Positions 54,808 through 64,000 of a stretch of DNA of 64,000 nucleotides are shown here, piece by piece. This DNA comes from Reyranella sp. (lineage in GTDB: Bacteria; Pseudomonadota; Alphaproteobacteria; Reyranellales; Reyranellaceae), in assembly GCF_004296935.1 (NCBI RefSeq), contig NZ_SCVH01000166.1, positions 1 to 64,000 of the forward strand, in the 5' to 3' direction. The position numbers were made by a program, and so were the translations under genes. The notes beneath the pieces are model-generated. The model saw nothing but the letters and a program-made list of their open reading frames with translations. It did not search any database and had not been told where the DNA came from. The first letter of the stretch is position 1; each line of letters opens with the position of its first letter.

Positions 54808-54993
54808 TCAGCCCTTGTCGGGAGCCGGCTCGACGCCAGCCGGCGGCGCTTCGCCGGCATTCTCGGCTCCTGCATTCTCCGCACGGGCCTTCTCGCGGGC
54901 CTGGCGCTTGGCTTCGGCCTTCTCGGCGACCTTGATGGCCTTGAGCCGTTCGCGTTCGCGGCGTTCGAAGTCGTAATTCGGCTTGCGTGCCAT
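54808..54993 (-). CDS. Small highly charged conserved protein
   Basis: The 61-residue product is almost all charged helix: MARKPNYDFERRERERLKAI then Lys/Ala/Arg/Glu-rich, with a Pro/Ala tail. AGGAGG eight bases before ATG 54993 is a strong ribosome site. It resembles short coiled-coil proteins often found in alphaproteobacteria. It lies between leuS and holA in the same direction. No function is known to me. Confidence 0.65.
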   Translation of the reverse strand: MARKPNYDFERRERERLKAIKVAEKAEAKRQAREKARAENAGAENAGEAPPAGVEPAPDKG

Positions 54994-55034
54994 GGCGATG
55001 GCCTCCTGGCCTGGTAGTAAGACGGTGGGTGGAT

Positions 55035-57653
<2,619 letters not shown>

Positions 57654-57666
57654 AGATCGGATCCCG

Positions 57667-57705
57667 AAAAAGACTGAGGCCGCAGCGGATGCCCGCTACG
57701 GCCTC
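57667..57705 (-). terminator. Intrinsic terminator after the DUF3576 gene
   Basis: On the minus strand a GAGGCCG...CGGCCTC stem (57676-57705, one mismatch) with loop GCAT is followed by AGTCTTTTT. It should stop most leftward transcripts before leuS. Confidence 0.7.
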
Positions 57706-57738
57706 TCACGTCAAGTTATTGGCGATAAGATGAGGCCG

Positions 57739-58305
57739 TCAGGAACCGCCTGCGATGCGAAGCTGGCGCGCACGCGTCAGGATGGCGTTCTCGATGTCGA
57801 TCTGGGTGCGCGGGTCGACCTGGGCATCGACCCAGTTGCCGCCCTTGGGCGCGGTCTGCTGCTTGAACACCGATACCCGGACACCGTCGGCCCTGAGTTC
57901 GCGGTCGAGGATGGTGACCTGGACCTTCATGCGCTCGTTCGGAGTCTCGGCCGGCGTGTACCAGTCGGTGATGATCACCCCGCCGAACGGATCGGCCGAG
58001 ACCAGCGGGATGAAGTTGATGGTGTCGAGCGAGGCCCGCCAGAGGTAGGCGTTGACGGCCACGCCGGTGCCGCTGCCGTCGTCCTTGGGCGCGTTCTTGG
58101 AGCCGAACAGGCCGCCCGGCCCGAACAGCGTGCCCTGTTCCTGGGTGCGACCGCCAAGACCCTGGTTCAGGTCGCGCTTGTTGCGGTCGTTGGATTGGCC
58201 GCTGCGCTGCTCGCTGACGTTGTTGCCGCCGCAACCGGCCAGCCCCAGGATCAGGACGCCGGCCAGAACGATCAGAAGGCGAGGGGTGGTGGTTGAGCCC
58301 GACAT
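57739..58305 (-). CDS. DUF3576 lipoprotein
   Basis: The 188-residue protein has a lipoprotein signal with lipobox LAGC (Cys25). An Asn/Gly/Arg-rich spacer precedes the conserved DUF3576 domain: VAVNAYLWRASLDTINFIPL, ADPFGGVIITDWYTPAETPN, VQVTILDRELRADGVRVSVF. The family is alphaproteobacterial, often beside leuS, and may take part in outer-membrane assembly, but its role is unproven. It starts at ATG 58305 with AAGG upstream. Confidence 0.88.
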   Translation of the reverse strand: MSGSTTTPRLLIVLAGVLILGLAGCGGNNVSEQRSGQSNDRNKRDLNQGLGGRTQEQGTLFGPGGLFGSKNAPKDDGSGTGVAVNAYLWRASLDTINFIPLVSADPFGGVIITDWYTPAETPNERMKVQVTILDRELRADGVRVSVFKQQTAPKGGNWVDAQVDPRTQIDIENAILTRARQLRIAGGS

Positions 58306-58767
58306 GTTGGCGCCTTTAGCCGAATTGGCCAGAATATTGTAGGGAATACTGCCGGCCGCGACAAAACACGTGCCGGAATGATCGGCAAGATGGCCTGAAG
58401 ACCATAAACGCAGGGCCTGTGGACTTCAAGTGAACGGGCCCGGGCCGAATAGTATCGTAATGAAACTATCTGGTTTCATAAAGTCCTTTGTAGAAACTAA
58501 TAGGGGTTCCTCAGACAGTGACTAGATGCGGTAGCCTGGCCGGCTTCCAGCCCAAGGAACCGCCCAAATTGTGACAAAGACGCCACAGGTCGAGGGAAGA
58601 ATCAGGCGGCATCGCGACCATTTCTTGACCCTTCTTTTAGCCCTGTGTTCTATTAGCCGTGCCGCATTGGCGGGAAGTGAGCAGCCGTGAGTTTGGCCTT
58701 CACGTTCCACCGGTCGGACAGGCCTTTTGGTACGTACCAGTCTCTGATCAATGAGAGAGGGAGAAAG
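58306..58767. promoter_or_regulatory. 462-base intergenic region with a palindrome and probable porin promoter
   Basis: No gene is supported here. An inverted repeat ATGAAAC-N6-GTTTCAT lies at 58460-58479, in the AT-richest part of the gap, with GAAAC again at 58493. TTGACC at 58625-58630 with TATTAG or TTCTAT near 58648-58656 may be the porin promoter. A purine-rich ribosome site precedes the porin ATG. Confidence 0.45.
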
Positions 58768-60165
58768 ATGAAGAAGCTTCTATTGGGCTCGACCGCCTTG
58801 GTCGTCGGTGGGTTGATGGCCGCTCCGGCCATGGCCGCCGATCCGATCAAGGTCGGCGTGGGCGGCTACTATACCTTCTACGCCGTCGCCGGTGGCATCA
58901 GCTCGTCCTATGCGACGAACGGCACCTCGACGCAGTACAAGGGTCTGTTCTTCCAGCAGGAAGGCGAAATCCACTTCGTTGGCCAGACGAAGCTGGACAA
59001 TGGCACTTCGGTCGGCGTGAACGTCGAACTCGAAGCCTGGAACCCGAACGCCGGCGCCACGGGCTCAGTGGCCACCATCGACGAAGCCTTCCTGTTCGCC
59101 TTCGGCGACTGGGGCCGCGTCGAGTTCGGCTCGCGTGACGCCGCTTCCTACCGTATGTACTACGGCGCGCCGTCGGCGCTGATCGGCTACGGCGCCATTC
59201 AGCACAACCACAACGTCGCCAACGCGATGTCCAGCACGTTCAACAAGGCCTACTTCCACAGCACCACGGCCACCAACACGGCCGCGTGGCAGGATACGCA
59301 GCGCATCAACTACTTCACGCCGCGCTTCCAGGGCCTGCAGATCGGTGTCGGCTACACGCCGAAGATCAACACTCCGAGCGGCAGCATCTACGGCTCCACG
59401 GGCCTCGCGACCGGCCCAGGTGGCCTCGGCTCGGGCGGCTTCGGTGCTTGCGGCTTTGCCGGTGCATCGAACGTTGGCCAGTGCGCCATCAACGACTACG
59501 CTTATCAGGACGGCTTCGATATCGGCGCCAACTACCTGAACAAGTTCGGTGACGTGACGGTCGCGGCCTACGGTTCGTTCGCCTATGCGGCGTTCAACCC
59601 GGGCTACAACGCCCTCGCAACCTCGGCGAGCCAGATCACCGGCTCGAACCTGGCGGCTTGGACGATGTGGGCTGCTGGTCTGCAGTTCGGCTACAAGGGC
59701 ATCACCCTCGGTGGCTCGATCGGCTACGACAACCAGGGCATGGGCTCGAACTACTACACCGGCGTCGACAATGCGACCCGCTTCGCTTCGGCGGGTATCA
59801 TGTACGAAACCGGCCCGTGGCAGATGTCGTTCATGTGGATGGGCGCCATCAACTCGAACGGCAACGGTTCGAACACCGTTCAGTCGATCGCGTCGGGCAC
59901 CAACGCCGCGACGCTCAACGGCTCCGGCGGCGCTGCTGGCACGTTCGCCGGCACGCCGGGTGTCAACTCCACCGTGTTCGGTGGCTCGTACGCCTTGGCG
60001 TTCGGTGCGGAAACGGCGAACAAGTTCGAGTTGGGCGCCAACTACGCGCTCGGACCGGGCGTGAAGCTGACTGGTGGTGCGTTCATCAACAACCAGAGCG
60101 GACCTTCGAACGCCGTCACGGGTAACACCTGGGCGATCCTCATGGGCATGGACGTGCGCTTCTAA
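58768..60165 (+). CDS. Outer-membrane porin
   Basis: The 465-residue porin has a signal peptide (MKKLLLGSTALVVGGLMAAP and AMA) and a mature chain of alternating beta strands rich in Gly, Asn, Tyr and Ser. It ends in MDVRF, the C-terminal Phe needed for outer-membrane insertion. Codon use is strongly biased to a few codons, fitting high expression. GAGAGAGGGAGAAAG precedes ATG 58768. The family is the alphaproteobacterial porin group. A strong terminator follows 26 bases after the stop. Confidence 0.93.
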   Translation: MKKLLLGSTALVVGGLMAAPAMAADPIKVGVGGYYTFYAVAGGISSSYATNGTSTQYKGLFFQQEGEIHFVGQTKLDNGTSVGVNVELEAWNPNAGATGSVATIDEAFLFAFGDWGRVEFGSRDAASYRMYYGAPSALIGYGAIQHNHNVANAMSSTFNKAYFHSTTATNTAAWQDTQRINYFTPRFQGLQIGVGYTPKINTPSGSIYGSTGLATGPGGLGSGGFGACGFAGASNVGQCAINDYAYQDGFDIGANYLNKFGDVTVAAYGSFAYAAFNPGYNALATSASQITGSNLAAWTMWAAGLQFGYKGITLGGSIGYDNQGMGSNYYTGVDNATRFASAGIMYETGPWQMSFMWMGAINSNGNGSNTVQSIASGTNAATLNGSGGAAGTFAGTPGVNSTVFGGSYALAFGAETANKFELGANYALGPGVKLTGGAFINNQSGPSNAVTGNTWAILMGMDVRF

Positions 60166-60190
60166 GCACACGCCAGTCCGGCAAATCGGA

Positions 60191-60217
60191 AAGAGCGGGC
60201 GCAAGCCCGCTCTTTTC
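60191..60217 (+). terminator. Intrinsic terminator after the porin gene
   Basis: AAGAGCGGGC (60191-60200), loop GCAA, GCCCGCTCTT (60205-60214) and further T residues. It also separates the convergent methyltransferase. Confidence 0.9.
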
Positions 60218-60241
60218 ATTTGTGGACGCGACCAGACCAGC

Positions 60242-61006
60242 TCAGGCGTGCCGCTGGCCCACGATATTCACGAACAGGGTCGGCAGGTAGGTCCGCGACA
60301 CCGGCAGCCGCTCGGTGGCCTGGCGGGCCAGCACGGCGCGGTTGTCCTCATGATCGAGCACGAGCTGGAACAGGCCCTGCTCGACGGCACCCGCCCGGGG
60401 ATCGAGCTCGGGCCGGCCGTCGCGGACCACCCGATAGGCGACATCGAGCCCGACATCGCCGCCGCTGTAGAACGACGATACGATCTCCAGCCGCCCGAAC
60501 ATCAGCATCAGGCCGCGCACCGAGAAGCGCCAGTAGTCGTCCGGCGTGGCGTGGAACGCCTGCGACCACGGCGTGGCCACATAGGCAAGGCCGCCCGGAC
60601 GCAGCACGCGCTCGATATTGCCGGCCGCCCGCGCCGGATGCCTTGTGTGCTCGAGCACATGGCAGCAGATCACCAGGTCGAACGGACTCTCGCCAAGCTT
60701 GGCCTTGAGCGTCCGCGGGCTGCTGCAGATATCGCCCACGACATCGACATTGGTGCCCTCGAGCAGGTCGAGGCCGACGAAGCGGGCGCGCTTGCCGAAG
60801 CGCTTGGCGATCAGGCTGCGCCAGTTGCGTTCGTTGCGATCCAAAATCTGCGGGCGCGAGCCTACCTGCAGTACGCGCGGCGCCCGGCGGCCCACCCGGT
60901 CGGCAAGGCGGTCGAGCAGCAACTCGACTTCGCGCCCGACGCTGGTGCCGACGACGCGCAGTTCCCCCCGCGGCTCGGGAGGGGCGGCGCCGGCGCCGGA
61001 TTTCAT
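60242..61006 (-). CDS. SAM-dependent methyltransferase
   Basis: The 254-residue protein has a class I methyltransferase fold. Motif I is unusual, VLQVGSRPQIL instead of a GxGxG loop. FDLVICCHVLEHTRHPAR and RVLRPGGLAYVATPW are typical of the methyltransferase-11/23 groups. The Trp/Tyr-rich segment DDYWRFSVRGLMLMF recalls capsule and glycan-modifying methyltransferases. ATG 61006 is 25 bases after the lutC stop in the same direction, so it may share that transcript. Substrate unknown. Confidence 0.8.
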   Translation of the reverse strand: MKSGAGAAPPEPRGELRVVGTSVGREVELLLDRLADRVGRRAPRVLQVGSRPQILDRNERNWRSLIAKRFGKRARFVGLDLLEGTNVDVVGDICSSPRTLKAKLGESPFDLVICCHVLEHTRHPARAAGNIERVLRPGGLAYVATPWSQAFHATPDDYWRFSVRGLMLMFGRLEIVSSFYSGGDVGLDVAYRVVRDGRPELDPRAGAVEQGLFQLVLDHEDNRAVLARQATERLPVSRTYLPTLFVNIVGQRHA

Positions 61007-61031
61007 TGGACGGCCTTCATGCGCGCCCGCT

Positions 61032-61718
61032 TCATGTCCGCACGACCACGATATGCATGCGACGCGGGCCATGGGCGCCCAGCTCCATGGCCTGCTCGAT
61101 GTCACCGGTGCGCGACGGCCCGGTCAGGGTGTTGACGGTACGCGGCATGCGGTCCTTGCCGTAGCGTTCGCGCAGCAGTGTCCAGACATCCTCGTAGCCG
61201 CTCACGATGTCGGCCTCGCGCACCACGACGATATGCGTATCGGGCAGCAGGTTGAGGGTCACCGGATGCTCCGGCCCCGAAGCCATGACCAGCGTACCGG
61301 TCTCGGCGATGCCGGCGAAGGCACCGGTGATCGAGACCTGGTCGGCGGCCTCGCCGCGGCCGCGCCGGAGCGACAGCATCTTCTGGCTATCCCAATCGTA
61401 ATCCGCGAGCTGAGGCGAGGGCGCCATCGCGGCCCGTGCCGGGAGGTTGTTGCGCGCCAGGAACGACACGACCTCGGCCGCCACGTCGGGCACCGCCACG
61501 CGCGCCACCGTGGCGTTGTTGGTCTCCGCCCACTGGCAGAACAGTGCCACCTTCTCGGGTTGGGCGAGCTGCGCGCGCGCCACCGTGGGCCCGAGCGGCG
61601 GCCGTGCCAGCCGTGCCTCGACGGCCTGGCGCTGATCACCCGAGATCTCGCCGCGGCGGAGCGAGCGGCGGATGCCGTTCAGGATCTGCGATCGGGCAGT
61701 CGCCGATGACTCGCTCAT
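61032..61718 (-). CDS. lutC: LutC, lactate utilization protein C (LUD domain)
   Basis: The 228-residue protein is the small subunit of the LutABC L-lactate oxidation complex. The LUD fold is seen from LADYDWDSQKMLSLR through ITGAFAGIAETGTLVM (the family GIAETGT motif) to PRTVNTLTGPSRTGDIEQ. Its ATG overlaps the lutB stop as ATGA. Confidence 0.9.
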   Translation of the reverse strand: MSESSATARSQILNGIRRSLRRGEISGDQRQAVEARLARPPLGPTVARAQLAQPEKVALFCQWAETNNATVARVAVPDVAAEVVSFLARNNLPARAAMAPSPQLADYDWDSQKMLSLRRGRGEAADQVSITGAFAGIAETGTLVMASGPEHPVTLNLLPDTHIVVVREADIVSGYEDVWTLLRERYGKDRMPRTVNTLTGPSRTGDIEQAMELGAHGPRRMHIVVVRT

Positions 61719-63133
61719 GATCGCTTCTTCTTCCACTGGGCGTGGAACGTGCCGCCGGCTTGCGGCGCGGGAAGATCGCGGAAGCGGGTCCAGCCGCCGG
61801 CCAGCGGCATGGCGCGGTAGCGGCCCTCGGCTCGCCCGAACAACGCCAGCACGCGGTTGGCAAGACCGGTGAGCCCTCGATAGAGCCGCGGCCGACGGGC
61901 GACGAAACTCCACAGCGCCAGGCCCTGGCGGACCGCAACAGGCGTCAGGTGCCGCTCGAACTCGCGCTCGCGCCAGTGCCGCATCAGCTTGGGCAAGGGG
62001 ATGCGTACCGGACAGACGCTCTCGCAGCGGCCGCAGAAGGTCGAGGCATTGGGCAGGTTGCCGGCTTCCTCGACGCCGATCAGCTGCGGCGTCAACACCG
62101 CGCCCAGCGGTCCGGGATAGACCCAGCCGTAGGCGTGTCCGCCAATCGCACCGTAGACCGGGCAATGGTTCATGCAGGCGCCGCAGCGGATGCAGCGCAG
62201 GATGTCCTGCATTTCGGTGCCGAGCACGGCCGAGCGGCCGTTGTCGAGGATGACGACGTGATAGTGCTCCGGCCCGTCGAGATCCTCGGGCCGTTTCGGC
62301 CCGGTGTTGAGCGTGGTGTAGGCCGAGGATTCCTGGCCCGTCGCCGAGCGTGCGAGGACGCGCAGCAGGACGGCGGCGTCCTCCAGCGTCGGGATCACCT
62401 TCTCGATGCTGGCCAGCACGATGTGCATCCGGGGCAGTGTGTTGGAGAGATCGGCATTACCCTCGTTGGTGATGAGCATGGAGGAGCCGGTCTCGGCGAC
62501 CAGGAAATTGGCGCCGGTGAGGCCGACGTCGGCATCGAGGAACTTCTGGCGCAACACATAGCGCGCCTCGGCGACGAGGTCGTTGCGCTCGGTCAGGCGT
62601 TTGGTGAAGCCGAGCTTGGCATGATGCTCGAGAAACGTGTCGGCCACCTGGTCCTTGGTGAGATGGACCGCGGGCGCGATGATGTGGCTGGGCGGCTCGT
62701 GGCGGAGCTGGATGATGTATTCGCCGAGGTCCGTCTCGATCGGCGCGATGCCGATCGCCTCGAGATGCTCGTTGAGGGCGATCTCCTCGGCCACCATCGA
62801 TTTCGACTTGGCGACGGTCCTGGCACCCATGCTCTGGCACAGCTCGCCGATGATGCGCCGTGCGTCGGCGGCGGTCGGCGCCCAATGTACGTGACCGCCC
62901 AGCGCCAGAACCTTGCGCTCGAACTCCTCGAGATAGAAATCGAGGTTGGCCAGGGCATGGTTCTTGATGTCGCGCGCGCGATCGCGCAGCGCCTCGAACT
63001 CGGGCAGGCGCTCTGCCGCCTGGCGGCGGCGCTCGGAGAACCCGACCTTCAGCTTGGCCAGCGAATCCTGCAGATTGGGATCGGCCAGGGCATGGTCGAC
63101 ATTGTCGTTGAAGTCGCGAGCGGTGGATTCCAT
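61715..63133 (-). CDS. lutB: LutB, iron-sulfur lactate utilization protein B
   Basis: The 472-residue protein has an N-terminal LUD domain (VAETGSSMLITNEGNADLSN) and a C-terminal ferredoxin-like region with two cysteine clusters, CIRCGACMNHCPVYG (about residues 311-325) and CGRCESVCPVRIPLPKL (about 362-378). The C-terminal helical domain follows. It oxidises L-lactate to pyruvate with LutA and LutC at the membrane side of the cytoplasm. It starts overlapping the lutA stop by one base. Confidence 0.93.
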   Translation of the reverse strand: MESTARDFNDNVDHALADPNLQDSLAKLKVGFSERRRQAAERLPEFEALRDRARDIKNHALANLDFYLEEFERKVLALGGHVHWAPTAADARRIIGELCQSMGARTVAKSKSMVAEEIALNEHLEAIGIAPIETDLGEYIIQLRHEPPSHIIAPAVHLTKDQVADTFLEHHAKLGFTKRLTERNDLVAEARYVLRQKFLDADVGLTGANFLVAETGSSMLITNEGNADLSNTLPRMHIVLASIEKVIPTLEDAAVLLRVLARSATGQESSAYTTLNTGPKRPEDLDGPEHYHVVILDNGRSAVLGTEMQDILRCIRCGACMNHCPVYGAIGGHAYGWVYPGPLGAVLTPQLIGVEEAGNLPNASTFCGRCESVCPVRIPLPKLMRHWREREFERHLTPVAVRQGLALWSFVARRPRLYRGLTGLANRVLALFGRAEGRYRAMPLAGGWTRFRDLPAPQAGGTFHAQWKKKRS

Positions 63134-63933
63134 CAGCCGGGCTCGCCGCGCTCGGGTTCCCCGATCGCCGGAAGATCGCCCATGCCCGCCAGCACTTCGG
63201 CAACGTGGCGGACGCGCACCGGGCTGCCCTCGCGCTGCAGCTTGCCCGCCATGTTCATCAGGCAGCCGAGGTCGCCGGCCAGCAGGGTGCCGGCGCCGGA
63301 AGCGGCAATATCGGCCGACTTTTCGCCAACCATGGCATTCGATATTTCAGGATATTTCACGCAGAAAGTGCCGCCGAAACCGCAGCATACCTCGGGCGTT
63401 TTCATCTCGCGGACCGCGAGGCCCTGGACGGTTCCAAGCAGCCGGCGCGGCTGGTCCTTGACCCCGAGTTCGCGCAGGCCGGAGCAGGAATCGTGATAGG
63501 TGACGGTGCCGTCATAACGCGCCGCAACCGTCTCGACCCCCAGCACGTCGACCAGGAATGCCATCAACTCGTAACTGCGCCCGGCGAGGCTCTCGGCTCG
63601 TGCTTTCATCGCCGGATCGTCTTCGAACAGGCCGGGATAGTGGTGACTCAGCATTCCGCCGCAGGAGCCGGACGGCGCCACGACGGCGTCGTAGCCTTCG
63701 AAGGCGGCGATGACCTGGACCGCGATCGCCCGCGTCGTAGCGCGGTCGCCGCTATTGTAGGCCGGCTGGCCGCAGCAGACTTGCAGGGGCGGCACCTCGA
63801 CCGTACAGCCCGCGTCCTCGAGCAGTTTGACCGCGGCGAAGCCGACCGAAGGCCGGAACAGATCGACGAGGCAGGTGACGAAAAGCCCGACGCGGCGCGG
63901 GCGAGGATTTGGACCGGACGGTGACTTTGACAC
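63133..63933 (-). CDS. lutA: LutA, iron-sulfur lactate utilization protein A
   Basis: The protein of about 266 residues has two cysteine-rich CCG domains. VGLFVTCLVDLFRPSVGFAA and LQVCCGQPAYNSGD make the first; YHDSCSGLRELGV and EVCCGFGGTFCVKYPEIS the second. These bind iron-sulfur clusters and accept electrons. GTG 63933 is the listed start; TTG 63969 is an alternative with AAGGGG in front, giving 278 residues. Order lutA-lutB-lutC with overlapping codons indicates one operon. An Irr-box-like palindrome lies just upstream. Confidence 0.92.
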   Translation of the reverse strand: MSKSPSGPNPRPRRVGLFVTCLVDLFRPSVGFAAVKLLEDAGCTVEVPPLQVCCGQPAYNSGDRATTRAIAVQVIAAFEGYDAVVAPSGSCGGMLSHHYPGLFEDDPAMKARAESLAGRSYELMAFLVDVLGVETVAARYDGTVTYHDSCSGLRELGVKDQPRRLLGTVQGLAVREMKTPEVCCGFGGTFCVKYPEISNAMVGEKSADIAASGAGTLLAGDLGCLMNMAGKLQREGSPVRVRHVAEVLAGMGDLPAIGEPERGEPG

Positions 63934-63979
63934 GGTGGCCAAGATGGCAGTCGCGAAAATAGGGTGCAACGGCCCCTTG

Positions 63980-63996
63980 TTTAGAATTATTCTAAT
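63980..63996. promoter_or_regulatory. Irr-box (iron control element)-like palindrome upstream of lutA
   Basis: TTTAGAATTATTCTAAT matches the alphaproteobacterial Irr consensus TTTAGAA-N3-TTCTAAA at 13 of 14 defined positions. It is 46 bases before GTG 63933, where a promoter would be expected, and it also contains -10-like sequence. The window ends four bases later, so a divergent gene could share it. Confidence 0.55.
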
Positions 63997-64000
63997 CTGA

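Overview
The window is GC-rich, gene-dense alphaproteobacterial chromosome with no rRNA, tRNA, CRISPR array or intact insertion sequence that I could see. The host is inferred from a gene set that alphaproteobacteria keep near the replication origin (hemE, ppsR, mnmE, mnmG, rsmG, parA, parB, holA, leuS), from an Irr-type iron box, from a Bug-family solute receptor and from porin and DUF3576 types. A Reyranella-like or other Rhodospirillales-type organism is my best guess; the genus is not proven.

Layout, left to right. 1-13.5 kb: end of a threonine dehydratase, purH, an RcnB/CigR-like secreted protein, a lipid kinase, an RND efflux adaptor and pump, DinB, a LysR regulator behind a 13-codon upstream ORF, an NTF2-fold protein, an enoyl-CoA hydratase, cysK and a membrane protein. 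13.6-18.4 kb: a tightly packed leftward operon hemE-hemH-hemJ followed by a split TPP-dependent decarboxylase and a C45-type acyltransferase. 18.45-18.77 kb: the divergent hemE/ppsR gap, the place of the origin in Caulobacter and Rickettsia. It carries five TAG-like triplets, a short GC block and a DnaA-box-like TGTGG element, the layout of a bacterial origin unwinding element. 18.8-26.5 kb: ppsR, a secreted protein, a Bug receptor, glnD, a sugar-binding-like protein, a helix-hairpin-helix protein and mnmE.

26.5-36.3 kb is an accessory block placed between mnmE and mnmG, which are neighbours in several alphaproteobacteria. It holds a PIN/RHH toxin-antitoxin pair, a histidine phosphatase, a 1212-residue DUF4062-STAND-TPR protein, a tiny membrane peptide, a polytopic membrane protein, a patatin-like phospholipase, a palindromic repeat, and a SLOG-plus-membrane-helix protein. 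This is the best candidate for an undescribed conflict or signalling system. 36.3-40.6 kb is the core mnmG-rsmG-parA-parB run, with two perfect parS sites inside mnmG and rsmG.

41.4-51.9 kb is a leftward signalling cluster: a hybrid histidine kinase with five near-identical PAS-like modules, a secreted TPR-CHAT protease-like protein, a small alpha/beta hydrolase, a FecR-like protein and a CHASE2 adenylate cyclase. 52-60 kb: small secreted proteins, an OmpR-type regulator, holA, leuS, a DUF3576 lipoprotein and a major porin. 60-64 kb: a methyltransferase and the lutA-lutB-lutC lactate-oxidation operon, preceded at the window edge by an Irr-box-like palindrome.
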